From Burkholderiales bacterium (GTDB lineage: Bacteria > Pseudomonadota > Gammaproteobacteria > Burkholderiales > Burkholderiaceae_E), in assembly GCA_017307915.1 (NCBI GenBank), contig JAFKGG010000365.1, positions 1 through 64,000 of the forward strand: a stretch of 64,000 nt of DNA, read 5' to 3'. Each line of letters starts with the position of its first letter. The stretch's first letter is position 1. Below are positions 1 through 8,506 of this stretch, in pieces. Position numbers and translations under genes: made by a program. The notes below the pieces were generated by a model. It was not told where the DNA came from. It saw only the letters and a program-made list of their open reading frames with translations, and did not search any database.

Positions 1-355
1 CGAACCAGCCGCACACCGCCACCAGCACCAGCGCCGGTGGCGCGAAATCGCCGATCGCGGTCCAGGCCGCCGGTTGTTGAAGCCCCGGCGGCAGCCACGG
101 TAGCAGCACCCACAGGCAGCACAGCAGCACCACGCCCAGACCCGCCGTAAAGCCGGTGTACAAGGCCGTCAGCGCCACCGCGGGCAGCGCAAACAGAAAC
201 GGCAGTGCCTCGCCCAGCCAAGGTGTGAGCAGTGCACGCAAGCCCATGCCAGCGCACACGCCCAAGGCCACCGCCACCAGGCGCAACAAGAAGCGCCTGC
301 TCAGCAGCGAGCGCCCATGCTCGTGCGATGCGCGAATCGAAGCGCCCGGCTGCAT
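1..355 (-). CDS. N-terminus of a DUF4118-like membrane sensor protein (cut by the window edge)
   Basis: The reverse strand reads open from an ATG at 355 to the window edge, giving the first 118 residues. After a basic N-terminus (RRFLLRL) come at least three hydrophobic segments with LLTPWLGEALPFLFALPAV and then LTALYTGFTAGL. This pattern resembles the DUF4118/KdpD-type membrane domain at the front of many sensor kinases and diguanylate cyclases. The signalling domain lies outside the window, so the enzyme class is unknown. No clear ribosome site precedes the ATG, so the start is uncertain. The 97 bp between this gene and the next stop codon show nothing convincing. Confidence 0.5.
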   Translation of the reverse strand, partial: MQPGASIRASHEHGRSLLSRRFLLRLVAVALGVCAGMGLRALLTPWLGEALPFLFALPAVALTALYTGFTAGLGVVLLCCLWVLLPWLPPGLQQPAAWTAIGDFAPPALVLVAVCGWF

Positions 356-452
356 GGCAAACCGCGAAGTGGGAACACGGCAATACTAAGGCATCACCCG
401 CGACGGCAGGGCGGGCAGCCCTACGCGCACCGTGAATGCAGAACCATGAAAA

Positions 453-845
453 TCAGCCGAACACGCGCCGCACCGCATCACGCAGGCGCTCGCCCGCGGC
501 AAAGCCGAGCCCGGCGGCGGCAGCGTTGACGAACGACAGCACGCCGTTTTCCCAGGCATCGGCGGCATCGCCGATGCGCGCGCTGCGATAGTCGTAGGCC
601 GCCGCCGGCACGCCGTCGTCCTGCAGGATCTGCAAGCCGACGATACCGGCTTCATCCTTGCCCACGCCCGCATCGTTCATGAAGCAGATGGCCGCGCCGC
701 GGCCCACCGCGAAGCTCGCCGAGCTGCGCCCGCCGTGCGAACCGCTGACCACGACGTGGCCGCGTGCCCGTGCGTCGATCTGCGTGATCGAATCCATCAG
801 CAGCACCTGGCGGGTGCCCAGCGTCTCGACGGAGGTGGACGACAT
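453..845 (-). CDS. Uncharacterised 130-aa protein in the cytX transcription unit
   Basis: Starts at an ATG at 845 with AAGGTCCGGAAAG upstream; a longer reading up to 896 would overlap cytX and lacks support. The protein has a conserved-looking VVSGSHGGRSSASFA segment, then FMNDAGVGKDEAGI and SARIGDAADAWENGVLSFVN. Runs of small residues and glycines suggest a compact Rossmann-like or hydrolase-like core, but I do not recognise the family. It starts 25 bp after the cytX stop on the same strand, so it is very probably co-transcribed and under the same TPP riboswitch. That context suggests a role linked to thiamine precursors. Function unknown. Confidence 0.6.
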   Translation of the reverse strand: MSSTSVETLGTRQVLLMDSITQIDARARGHVVVSGSHGGRSSASFAVGRGAAICFMNDAGVGKDEAGIVGLQILQDDGVPAAAYDYRSARIGDAADAWENGVLSFVNAAAAGLGFAAGERLRDAVRRVFG

Positions 846-870
846 TCGCGGCTTTCCGGACCTTGCAGGT

Positions 871-2175
871 TCAACGCGCGGGCGCAGTCGCCGCACGCGG
901 CGCCGCAGTCAATCGCGCCAGTATGAAGGTCAAAGCCAGCGTCGGCAAAGCCGATCCGAACTGCGGCGTGAACTGCGCCGACAGATGGAACAGCGCCACG
1001 CCCAGCACCCAGATCAGCACGGCGCCGCCGCGCACCTGCACCTGGCCGAGCAGCGCCGGCACGTCATGGCGCCCACCCAGGCGGCCCAGGATCACGCCAT
1101 ACAGCGGCACGAACACCGAGCTGAGCATCAGCAGGAACGGCTCCAGGCTGTGCATCGGCAACACCAGCGCCAGCGCCGTGCAAGCGATGGCCAGGCCGAT
1201 GCCCCAGCGACGCACGCTCCAGCGCGGGCGCAGGCTGTGGCCGGCCACCGAGCCCGAATACAGGTCGCCGTAAGCGTTATCCACCTCGTCGATCAGGATC
1301 AGCCCGAGCGCGATCAGGCCGCCCTGCGCCAGCAGCAGCGCAGCCACCAGATCGGTCGACGGAATCGTCAACGCCACCAGCACACCCAGGCTGTAGCACC
1401 AGATGTTGGCGATCCCATAGCCCAGCCAGGTGCCGCGCAGCGCGCTGCCGCCGTCGCGGCCGTGGCGCGAGAAGTCGGCCACCAGCGGCAGCCACGACAC
1501 CGGCATCGCGATCACCAGGTCGAGCGCGGCCAGCGTGCTCATGCCGCCGCTGCCGGGCCGCTGCCACAATTGCAGCCAGCCGATTTCCTGCGCGCGCAGG
1601 GCAAATTGCCAGCTCAGCCAGATCAGCGAAGCGATCACCAGCGGCAGGCCGAAGCGGCCGATGAACTCGCGCACCAGCCGAACCATCGAGCCGGTGAGCA
1701 GCGCCACCAGCAAGCCGCCCCACAGCAGCGTGGCCAGCACCGGCCACCAGGCCTGCGCGAAGCCGCCGCCCTGCCGTGCGATAGCGACCGTGCCGTCGCG
1801 CATCACCACGATCTCGAAGGTCGTCCAGCCGATCAGCTGCACGATGTTCAGCAGCACCGGCAGTTTGGCGAAGCCGCTGCCGTAAGTGGCATGCATCAAT
1901 CCGGCACTCGACAAGCCGCTGTCGCAGCCGATCTTGGCGGTCCAGGCCAGCAGCCCGGCGCCCAGGATCGAGCCGCCGGCAATCGCCGCCAGCGCCGCCT
2001 GCATGCCGAGCGCCGGCACCAGATAAGCGCCAACCTGCATCACCAGCAGGCCTACGCCCAGGCTCAGCCACAGCGCCGCATGATCGCGCCAGCCGAACAG
2101 CCGGTCATCGGCCGGCAGCGGCATCAAGGCGGTATTGGTGACGCCGGTGCTGCCGGCGCTGGAGATCGAAGCCAT
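871..2175 (-). CDS. cytX: CytX-like NCS1 family permease, probable hydroxymethylpyrimidine importer
   Basis: A 434-aa integral membrane protein with about twelve hydrophobic segments. It has the NCS1 (cytosine/purine permease) arrangement: ATYGSGFAKLP early, SWLPLVADFSRHGRDGG in the middle, and DEVDNAYGDLYSGSVAG in the second half. Within NCS1 the CytX branch is defined mainly by association with TPP riboswitches, and a clear TPP riboswitch lies directly upstream here. The inferred role is uptake of the thiamine pyrimidine moiety across the inner membrane for salvage. The ATG at 2175 follows GGAAGGACG. The next gene downstream (453-845) probably belongs to the same unit. Substrate is inferred from family and context. 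Confidence 0.85.
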   Translation of the reverse strand: MASISSAGSTGVTNTALMPLPADDRLFGWRDHAALWLSLGVGLLVMQVGAYLVPALGMQAALAAIAGGSILGAGLLAWTAKIGCDSGLSSAGLMHATYGSGFAKLPVLLNIVQLIGWTTFEIVVMRDGTVAIARQGGGFAQAWWPVLATLLWGGLLVALLTGSMVRLVREFIGRFGLPLVIASLIWLSWQFALRAQEIGWLQLWQRPGSGGMSTLAALDLVIAMPVSWLPLVADFSRHGRDGGSALRGTWLGYGIANIWCYSLGVLVALTIPSTDLVAALLLAQGGLIALGLILIDEVDNAYGDLYSGSVAGHSLRPRWSVRRWGIGLAIACTALALVLPMHSLEPFLLMLSSVFVPLYGVILGRLGGRHDVPALLGQVQVRGGAVLIWVLGVALFHLSAQFTPQFGSALPTLALTFILARLTAAPRAATAPAR

Positions 2176-2184
2176 CGCTACACG

Positions 2185-2207
2185 TCCTTCCCGTTATGGC
2201 AGGGAAG
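2185..2207 (-). promoter_or_regulatory. Hairpin masking the cytX ribosome binding site
   Basis: On the reverse strand CTTCCC and GGGAAG can pair across a 9-nt loop. The right arm is part of the GGAAGGA Shine-Dalgarno sequence of cytX. Lying between the TPP aptamer and the start codon, this is the likely expression platform, acting on translation initiation. Confidence 0.5.
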
Positions 2208-2260
2208 ATCCGTGTGCGGCACCGGGGCGGAATGTTTGACTTCCGCGACGACGTCGACGT

Positions 2261-2343
2261 GCTTCCCTGCGCGAGGATTACCTCAGTCAGGTTCGAAGGG
2301 ACTCTCTCAGCCTGCACGCGGCGTTCGCCGGGCCGGCACCCCT
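2261..2343 (-). promoter_or_regulatory. TPP riboswitch (thi-box)
   Basis: Read on the reverse strand, the segment has the landmarks of the thi-box in order: GGGGTGCC at the 5' end, GGCTGAGAGAGTCCC, then CGAACCTGACTGAGGTAAT and finally CGCGCAGGGAAGC. These match the conserved CUGAGA and ACCUGA-N-GGUAAU...GCGNAGGGA elements of TPP aptamers. It sits about 85 nt before the cytX start, with an SD-masking hairpin in between, so TPP binding probably reduces cytX translation. Confidence 0.93.
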
Positions 2344-2419
2344 AGCCAATGCGCGCCGGACTACCAGCGCCGGCGCACGGAATGAAGTGTACGCGATCGA
2401 TGAAAGGGTTCAAAAGAAA

Positions 2420-2453
2420 CGCCGGCCGGGTTCGTGGCTGAGCCCGGCCGGCG
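2420..2453 (-). terminator. Rho-independent terminator of the PRC-barrel gene
   Basis: A perfect 11-bp stem (CGCCGGCCGGG paired with its complement) closes a 12-nt loop. On the reverse strand it is followed by GTTTCTTTTG. It lies just past the stop codon of the PRC-barrel gene at 2477. Confidence 0.75.
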
Positions 2454-2476
2454 CTGATCGAGGATCACAGCCTCGC

Positions 2477-2866
2477 TTACACACCGTCCCAGAAGGTCGG
2501 GGGCGTGCCATAGTGCTTGTGCACTTTGCGATGCCAGTCGTCATCGAAACGGTCGATCGCGCCGTCGGTGGTGTATTCCGGCGCCGCCTTCACCTGCGCT
2601 TCAGTCAGGTTGGTGCGATAACCGCCCTGCGTCACGTCGTAGCTGAGCGCGCCCCAGGGCACCGGGTAATAGCGCTTGCCCAGCCCCAGGAAACCGCCGA
2701 AGCTCATCATCGCGTACACCACCCTGCCGGAGACCTTGTCGATCACCAGGTTGTGGATCTCGCCGATGTGCTCGCCGCCCGGCCCATAAACCTCGGTGCC
2801 TTCCACGCGATCGCTCGAAATCAGGCTGACAGCCGGAGCTGCGGTCGCTGTCGTGGTCGATTGCAT
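2477..2866 (-). CDS. PRC-barrel domain protein
   Basis: A 129-aa protein whose ATG at 2866 follows AAGGAGGTTATCG, an excellent ribosome site. This rules out the longer reading from 2896. Residues about 20-90 match a PRC-barrel: SSDRVEGTEVYGPGGEHIGEI, then DKVSGRVVYAMMSFGGFLG and KRYYPVPWGALSY. This family shares the beta-barrel of the photosynthetic reaction-centre H subunit and RimM, and is common in stress-associated small soluble proteins of Burkholderiales. The acidic/aromatic tail (DRFDDDWHRKVHKHYG) is typical of the subgroup. Single-gene unit with its own terminator. Molecular role unknown. Confidence 0.85.
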   Translation of the reverse strand: MQSTTTATAAPAVSLISSDRVEGTEVYGPGGEHIGEIHNLVIDKVSGRVVYAMMSFGGFLGLGKRYYPVPWGALSYDVTQGGYRTNLTEAQVKAAPEYTTDGAIDRFDDDWHRKVHKHYGTPPTFWDGV

Positions 2867-3126
2867 CGATAACCTCCTTGTGATTGAGTACGCCAATCAG
2901 TCCGTCGGCCCTCGCCAGTCGTGCGGCACACGGCCCGCGGACATGAAATAGGCATCGCAAACCAGATGCCCGCAGCGCAGCGCCGGCCTTGCCGGTGGAT
3001 GCGTCCGCACGGTCAATGCGTCCGCGGGACATGGCCGGCTGACGGTGCACGCGCCGGCGCAAAGCGCCGGCTCCGTTACCATTGGGGCCCGGCTCGCGCC
3101 GTTTCCTGCGTTCGCAGTCGCGACTC

Positions 3127-4026
3127 ATGTTCAGTTACCGCCACGCCTTTCATGCCGGCAACCACGCCGACGTGCTCAAGCACGTCGTACTGGTTCATCT
3201 GCTGCGGCATCTGGCGCAAAAGGAAACGCCGTTCTGGGTCATCGACACGCACGCTGGCGCCGGGCTGTACCGGCTCGACAGCGAATGGGCCAACAAGCGC
3301 GGCGAATTCGCCGACGGCATCGGCCGGCTATGGTCGCGCACCGATGCGCCGGCAGCGGTGGCGGCGTATCTCGACGTGGTGCGCGCGCGCAACTCCGACG
3401 GCACGCTGCGCCATTACCCAGGTTCGCCGTTCATCGCACTGGCGCATCTGCGCGATGCCGACCGGCTACGCCTGTTCGAAGCGCACAGCAGTGAAATCGA
3501 GGTGCTTGCCGGCAACATCGACGCCGCCGGCCGTGCCGCGCCACGACGCACGCGCGTACAGGCCGCCGACGGCTTCGCGCAATTGAAGGCGCTGCTGCCG
3601 CCGCCGCCGCGGCGTGCGTTGACGCTGATCGATCCTTCCTACGAAGACAAACGCGACTACGCGCGCGTGCTGGCCAGCCTGCGTGAAGCACTCGAACGCT
3701 TCGCCACCGGCTGCTATGCGATCTGGTATCCGCAGGTGCAGCGCCCCGAATCGATCGAGCTGCCGCGACGGCTCACGCGGCTGCCCGGCATTCGCTGGCT
3801 GCACGCGACGCTGGCCGTGCGTGCGCCGGCCGACGACGGACTGGGGCTGCACGGCAGCGGCATGTTCGTCGTCAACCCGCCGTGGACGCTGCAGGCCGCG
3901 CTACTGGAAAGCCTGCCGTGGCTGACGCAGGCCCTGGCGCAGGACAGGCACGCGCGCTGGACGCTGGACAGCGGCGAGCCCGCGCCGCAGGCCGGTGCGC
4001 GCCGCACGCCCGCCGCGGCGCGCTGA
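3127..4026 (+). CDS. rlmJ: 23S rRNA (adenine-2030-N6)-methyltransferase RlmJ
   Basis: A 299-aa SAM-dependent methyltransferase that modifies A2030 of 23S rRNA. The start is set by the family N-terminus MFSYRHAFHAGNHADVLKH at 3127. SAM-binding region: VIDTHAGAGLYRL around residue 40. The catalytic DPPY-type motif appears as DPSYEDK near residue 168. C-terminal MFVVNPPWTL matches the family. No obvious SD is present directly upstream of the ATG. It is followed 28 bp later by a drug/metabolite exporter on the same strand. Housekeeping gene; identification rests on full-length similarity to the known RlmJ pattern. Confidence 0.92.
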   Translation: MFSYRHAFHAGNHADVLKHVVLVHLLRHLAQKETPFWVIDTHAGAGLYRLDSEWANKRGEFADGIGRLWSRTDAPAAVAAYLDVVRARNSDGTLRHYPGSPFIALAHLRDADRLRLFEAHSSEIEVLAGNIDAAGRAAPRRTRVQAADGFAQLKALLPPPPRRALTLIDPSYEDKRDYARVLASLREALERFATGCYAIWYPQVQRPESIELPRRLTRLPGIRWLHATLAVRAPADDGLGLHGSGMFVVNPPWTLQAALLESLPWLTQALAQDRHARWTLDSGEPAPQAGARRTPAAAR

Positions 4027-4054
4027 CGCGGCGGCCACGACCGTACCCATATCG

Positions 4055-4999
4055 ATGGCTCGTCCAGCTTCCAGCGAATCTGCCGGCACCGCGCCCGCGA
4101 CGGCACCGGCCCGCGGCATCGCGCCACGCGCCCTGCTGCTGCTGGCCGTGCTCACCATCGTCTGGGGTTCGAACTGGGCGCTGTTTCCGCTGGCCGTGCG
4201 CGAAATCTCGGTATGGACCTTTCGCAGCGTCGCAACCATCGGCTCGGGCCTGCTGCTGCTCGGCTTCGCCTGGCTGCGCGGCCAATCGCTGGTGGTGCCG
4301 CGCGAGCACTGGCCGGCGCTGGTGGCCGCCACGCTGCTCTATCTGGTGGTGTGGAACATATGCAGCACCTATGCCGCGATCCTGATCCCGTCGGGACAGG
4401 CGTCGCTGCTGGGCTCCACGATGCCGCTATGGCTGGCCCTCATCACCTGGCTGCTGTTCGGCGAACGGCCGAGCCGCCGCGTCGCGCTGGCGATCATGCT
4501 GGGCACCACCGGCATCTTGCTGCTGATGACGCAGAAATTGTCGTCCTATGCCGATGCGCCGCTGGGCCTGGTGCTGGGCCTGCTCGCCGGCCTGGGCTGG
4601 GCGGCCGGCACCCTGGTGCTGACGCGGCGCCCGATCGCCATACCGGCCACCGTCCTCACCGGCTGGCAAACGCTGCTCACCTCCATTCCGCTGACCGTCG
4701 GCGCGTTCACTTTCAGCGAAGGCGGCTGGTTCATGCCCGACTGGCACACCATCGCGCTGATCACCTACATCGTCGTGGTACCGGTGTCGATCGGCAACGT
4801 CTGCTGGTTCGCCATCGTCGGACTGCTGCCGGCCAACATCGCCGGCCTGTCGCCGATCCTGGTGCCGGTGGTGGCGATGATCACCGGTGCGATCGCGCTA
4901 GGCGAACCGTTCGGGCCGCTCCAGTGGGCCGCCATGGCGTGCAATGCCTCGGCGCTGGGCCTGGTCCTGCTCAGACGGCCGGCACGCTGGTGTCCTTGA
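4055..4999 (+). CDS. EamA/DMT family transporter
   Basis: A 314-aa membrane protein with ten predicted hydrophobic helices arranged as two EamA repeats. The first repeat begins LTIVWGSNWALFPLAV and the second LAGLGWAAGTLVLTRR. The hallmark helix end LVPVVAMITGAIALGEPFGPLQW lies near the C-terminus. EamA proteins are inner-membrane exporters of amino acids or metabolites; the substrate is not predictable. Start chosen at the ATG of MARPASSESAG, 28 bp after rlmJ. Its 3' end overlaps by 29 bp the 3' end of the convergent Lrp gene, so the two messages have complementary ends. Confidence 0.85.
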   Translation: MARPASSESAGTAPATAPARGIAPRALLLLAVLTIVWGSNWALFPLAVREISVWTFRSVATIGSGLLLLGFAWLRGQSLVVPREHWPALVAATLLYLVVWNICSTYAAILIPSGQASLLGSTMPLWLALITWLLFGERPSRRVALAIMLGTTGILLLMTQKLSSYADAPLGLVLGLLAGLGWAAGTLVLTRRPIAIPATVLTGWQTLLTSIPLTVGAFTFSEGGWFMPDWHTIALITYIVVVPVSIGNVCWFAIVGLLPANIAGLSPILVPVVAMITGAIALGEPFGPLQWAAMACNASALGLVLLRRPARWCP

Positions 5000-5483
5000 G
5001 CACGCGCAGCACGAAGCTCGACTTGCTGTGCCGGATGCCGGGAATCTTGTAGAGTTTTTCGCGCAGCAGGCGTTCGTAGTCGCGCGTGTCCTTCACCGCG
5101 ATGCGCAGGTAGTAGTCGTAGTCGCCCGACACCAGATAGGCGTCCAGCACCTCAGGAATCTCGGCCAGCAGCCGACCGAACCGGTACAGCGTCTCGTCGG
5201 AATGGCTGGCCAGCGTCAGCTGCACGATCACCGTGTCCTGGTAGCCCAGCTTGGCCCGGTCCAGGTCGATGCTGTACTTGCGGATCAAGCCTTCGGCTTC
5301 CAGCCGTTTGATGCGACTCCAGCAGGTGGTGGGCGACAGCTTCACCGCCTCGCCGATCTCCTGCAGCGTGCGCCGTGAGTCAGCCAGCAGCTCGCGCACG
5401 ATCGCCAGATCGAACTTGTCGAGCGTGACCGGGGATTCATCCGAGTTTTTGATGTTTCTCCGATTTTTTTTCGGCGCCGCCAT
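4971..5483 (-). CDS. Lrp/AsnC family transcriptional regulator
   Basis: A 170-aa regulator. The start is the ATG at 5483 (MAAPKKNRRN); longer readings would run into the divergent gene. N-terminal winged-helix: LDKFDLAIVRELLADSRRTL, then LSPTTCWSRIKRLEAEGLIR as the recognition helix region (residues ~20-70). C-terminal RAM/AsnC ligand domain: residues ~85-165 with VSGDYDYYLRIAV. The gene diverges from an acetolactate synthase with only 57 bp between starts. Autoregulation and control of branched-chain amino acid synthesis are therefore likely. Confidence 0.88.
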   Translation of the reverse strand: MAAPKKNRRNIKNSDESPVTLDKFDLAIVRELLADSRRTLQEIGEAVKLSPTTCWSRIKRLEAEGLIRKYSIDLDRAKLGYQDTVIVQLTLASHSDETLYRFGRLLAEIPEVLDAYLVSGDYDYYLRIAVKDTRDYERLLREKLYKIPGIRHSKSSFVLRVLKDTSVPAV

Positions 5484-5518
5484 GGTCAAGGCTCCCAATA
5501 AACGAAGCACATTCTGCC

Positions 5519-5538
5519 GCAGATGTAGAAAAATCTGC
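5519..5538. promoter_or_regulatory. Inverted repeat in the lrp / acetolactate synthase divergent promoter
   Basis: GCAGAT and ATCTGC face each other across 8 bp, ending two bases before the acetolactate synthase ATG. The dyad lies in the 57-bp gap between the two genes, so it is the best candidate for the Lrp operator. Its position over the start region would block initiation when bound. Confidence 0.5.
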
Positions 5539-5540
5539 AT

Positions 5541-7412
5541 ATGAATGCCCGCCTGACCGAAAAGCTTTCGCCCGCAGCAGCAGCCACCGCCGCGGCCACC
5601 GTCCCAGCGACCGCCGCCCATGCGGCCACGCAGACGCCGTCACGCAACGGCGCCGAGATCCTGCTCGATACGCTGATCGAGTGCGGCGTCGACACGATCT
5701 TCGGCTACCCCGGCGGCGCCGCGCTGCCGCTGTACGACGCCGTGTTCAGCCAGCCGCGCATCCGCCACGTGCTGGTGCGCCATGAACAGGCCGCCGTGCA
5801 TGCGGCCGAGGGCTATGCGCGCAGCACCGGCCGGCTCGGCGTGGTGCTGGTCACCTCGGGGCCGGGAGTGGCCAACACGATCAGCGGCCTGCTCGATGCA
5901 ATCAGCGATTCGGTGCCGGTGCTGTGCGTGAGCGGCCAGGTGGCCAGCACGGTGATCGGTACGCAGGCCTTTCAGGAAAGCGACGCACTGGGCATGTCGC
6001 GCCCGGTCACCAAGTGGAACTTTCAGCCGCGCGATGCCGATGAGGTGGCCGAGGCGGTGCGCCAGGCCGTGCACATCGCGCTATCGGGCCGGCCCGGGCC
6101 GGTGCTGCTGGACATGCCCAAGGACGTGCAGCTTCAACGCGCCGATGCCGCGCGCCAGCACGCCAGTGCAACGCTCTCGCACAGTGCGGCGCAAGGTGCA
6201 GCGCCCGCCGCCAGCGCATCCACCACCGCGCGCTTCACCACGGCCCAACTGCGCCGGGCCGCCGATCTGCTGACCAGCGCGCACCGCCCGGTGCTGTACG
6301 GCGGCGGCGGTTTGATCAACGCCGGCCCTGCCGCCTGTGAAGCCTTCACCGCCCTGGCACGCAGCCGCAAGCTGCCGACCACGCTGACGCTGATGGGCCT
6401 GGGCGCGCTGCCGGCCTCCGATGAGCACTTCCTCGGCATGCTCGGCATGCATGGCACGCTCGAAGCCAACCTGGCCATGCATCACGCCGACCTGATCCTG
6501 TGCGTGGGTGCGCGCTTCGACGACCGCATCACCGGCCACCTGGCCGACTTCAGCCCACATGCGAGCAAGATCCACATCGACATCCACGCCGCCAACATCG
6601 GCAAGGTAGTGCCGGTCGACGTCGGTCTGGTCGGCGATTGCGGCGAAGTGCTGGCGGCGCTTGCGCAAGCTTTACCCGCCGGCCCGCCGCCCGCGCTCGA
6701 TGCCTGGTGGCGGCGAATCGATCGGTGGCGCCAGGCCGACTGTCTGGCTTTCGAGCCCGACGCCGACCTGATCCGGCCGCAGCATCTGATGGCCGGCCTG
6801 CAGCAGCACCTGCAGGATAAGGACGCGATCGTCGCCACCGACGTCGGCCAGCACCAGATGTGGGCCGCGCAATACCTGCGCTTCGAACAACCCCGGCGCT
6901 GGCTGACCTCGGGCGGCGCCGGCACCATGGGCTACGGCCTGCCGGCGGCGATCGGCGCGCAGATCGCGCATCCCGGCAAGACCGTGGTGTGCGTCAGCGG
7001 CGACGCCTCGGTGCTGATGAACATCCAGGAACTCGCCACCGCCGTGCAGCACCACGCGCCGGTCAAGCTGGTGCTGGCCAACAACGGCTACATGGGCATG
7101 GTGCGCCAGTGGCAGCAGTTGATCCACGGCAACCGGCTCAGCCATAGCTGGAACGCGGCGCTGCCCGACTTCGTGGCCTTGGCCCGGGCGTTCGGCTGGG
7201 GCGCGCGCAAGATCGAGGCACCCGCCGAGTTGCAATCGGCATTGACCGAATGCCTGACGCACCCCGGTCCGTTCTTTCTGGACGTGCGCATCGCGGCGCA
7301 GGAGAACTGCTATCCGATGGTGCCGGCCGGCTGCGGGCACCACGAGGTCATGCTGGCCGACGGGCGCTGGTATCGCGAACCGGAGCAGCCGCCGTCAGAC
7401 ACCGACCCGTGA
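5541..7412 (+). CDS. Acetolactate synthase large subunit-type TPP enzyme
   Basis: A 623-aa thiamine-diphosphate enzyme of the acetohydroxyacid synthase family, which condenses pyruvate with 2-oxoacids in valine/isoleucine synthesis. Pyrimidine-binding domain: [14 protein letters not shown], with the activating Glu in [17 protein letters not shown] (~residue 80). Then [13 protein letters not shown]. The C-terminal TPP/Mg site reads [16 protein letters not shown], then [14 protein letters not shown]. An Ala/Thr-rich N-terminal extension of about 35 residues precedes the domain. No small regulatory subunit (ilvN) follows, so this may be a catabolic or accessory isozyme rather than the main ilvB. 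No SD precedes the ATG at 5541; the start is uncertain. Confidence 0.88.
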   Translation: MNARLTEKLSPAAAATAAATVPATAAHAATQTPSRNGAEILLDTLIECGVDTIFGYPGGAALPLYDAVFSQPRIRHVLVRHEQAAVHAAEGYARSTGRLGVVLVTSGPGVANTISGLLDAISDSVPVLCVSGQVASTVIGTQAFQESDALGMSRPVTKWNFQPRDADEVAEAVRQAVHIALSGRPGPVLLDMPKDVQLQRADAARQHASATLSHSAAQGAAPAASASTTARFTTAQLRRAADLLTSAHRPVLYGGGGLINAGPAACEAFTALARSRKLPTTLTLMGLGALPASDEHFLGMLGMHGTLEANLAMHHADLILCVGARFDDRITGHLADFSPHASKIHIDIHAANIGKVVPVDVGLVGDCGEVLAALAQALPAGPPPALDAWWRRIDRWRQADCLAFEPDADLIRPQHLMAGLQQHLQDKDAIVATDVGQHQMWAAQYLRFEQPRRWLTSGGAGTMGYGLPAAIGAQIAHPGKTVVCVSGDASVLMNIQELATAVQHHAPVKLVLANNGYMGMVRQWQQLIHGNRLSHSWNAALPDFVALARAFGWGARKIEAPAELQSALTECLTHPGPFFLDVRIAAQENCYPMVPAGCGHHEVMLADGRWYREPEQPPSDTDP

Positions 7413-7433
7413 CACCACTCGACCGCATGGCTC

Positions 7434-8342
7434 TCAGCTACGCGCCCACGCAGTCAACAGCGCATTGCATGCCTGCGCCTGCTCGTACTGCACCCAGTGG
7501 CCTGCATCCTCGATCAAGGTAAAGCCCTTGCAATTCGGGCTGGCCTCGCAAGCGGCGCGCATCTGCGGCCAGCGGTCGCGATAGAGCACGTCCTGCTCGC
7601 CATAGACACAATGAAACTCGCAGCGCAGCTTCTCCACGGCGCGCGCGCAAGCGTCGGTGGTGACCAGCCGCCGCCCGCGCATGCGATCGCGTACCACGTT
7701 GGCCGCCTGCAGGGCCACGGTATCGTCGTCGATACGGTCGGCGTTGTGGATCATGAGCGCGGCCAGATTGGCGCGATGCGCCGCCGCGCGCTGCTCGGGC
7801 GTCACTGCATCGCGCAGCGACTGCAACACCACGCCGCGCCCTTGCGGCAGCGGCACGATCGGCAGCCCGATCAGCATCATCCGCGCCACCAATGCCGGAT
7901 ACTGCGCGGCCATCAGCACACTGATCAGCGAGCCGAACGAAAACGCCACGATCTCGTGCGGCCCTTCGCCCATCAGTTCGCGTATTCCATGGGCCAGCGG
8001 CTCGGCCGCCGCATCGGCATCATTGCCGCCCGACGGCGGCGCCGAATCGCCGAAGCCCGGCAGATCGGGCGCCCATACCTGCCGGCCGCTGGCGGCAAGC
8101 GCCTCGATGTTGCGCAGCCAGTGCGTCCAGCTGCCGCTGCCGCCGTGCAGCAGCACCAGCGGCCGGCCCTGGCCCCAGCAACGCCAGATCATGGTGCCGG
8201 TGCCGCAGGCGGTGTGCCGCTCATCGGCGGCATCCAGCAAGGTCCGCACGGCCGCGGGCAGATGCGACGTCGTCGTCTGGCTGTGTGGCCCGTTCGATGG
8301 CGGGCCGGCATTCTTGTCGTCACTCAGGGGGGAATTGCGCAC
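7434..8342 (-). CDS. Alpha/beta-fold hydrolase
   Basis: A 302-aa protein with the alpha/beta hydrolase order of motifs. The oxyanion loop is LVLLHGGSGSWTHW. The nucleophile elbow is written AFSFGS instead of GXSXG, around residue 150. The acid is in VYGEQD and the catalytic His in EDAGHWVQYEQ. WAPDLPGFGDS is also typical. Likely a cytoplasmic esterase or C-C bond hydrolase; substrate unknown. It lies downstream of the pirin gene on the same strand with a 164-bp gap, so co-transcription is possible but unproven. The Ala in place of the first elbow Gly is unusual. Confidence 0.85.
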   Translation of the reverse strand: MRNSPLSDDKNAGPPSNGPHSQTTTSHLPAAVRTLLDAADERHTACGTGTMIWRCWGQGRPLVLLHGGSGSWTHWLRNIEALAASGRQVWAPDLPGFGDSAPPSGGNDADAAAEPLAHGIRELMGEGPHEIVAFSFGSLISVLMAAQYPALVARMMLIGLPIVPLPQGRGVVLQSLRDAVTPEQRAAAHRANLAALMIHNADRIDDDTVALQAANVVRDRMRGRRLVTTDACARAVEKLRCEFHCVYGEQDVLYRDRWPQMRAACEASPNCKGFTLIEDAGHWVQYEQAQACNALLTAWARS

Positions 8343-8506
8343 GATGCTTCTCGCTGCGGGCAGTGGACCGATGAACGCGGCGTCGACCGACCCTCAGCGC
8401 GCAAAGCGCGGAGAAGCTGACGCCGTGCACGGATTTTAGAGGCTGCGCCGCCCGGTCGCGCGCGAGCCGCCCCGACGGGCAGCCAGCCCGCCGGGTGTGC
8501 CTCAGC

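Noticed and set aside
658..2385. 575-codon forward open frame
   Set aside because: Antisense to cytX and the riboswitch; composition (Gln/Arg/His-rich) is typical of shadow frames in GC-rich DNA.
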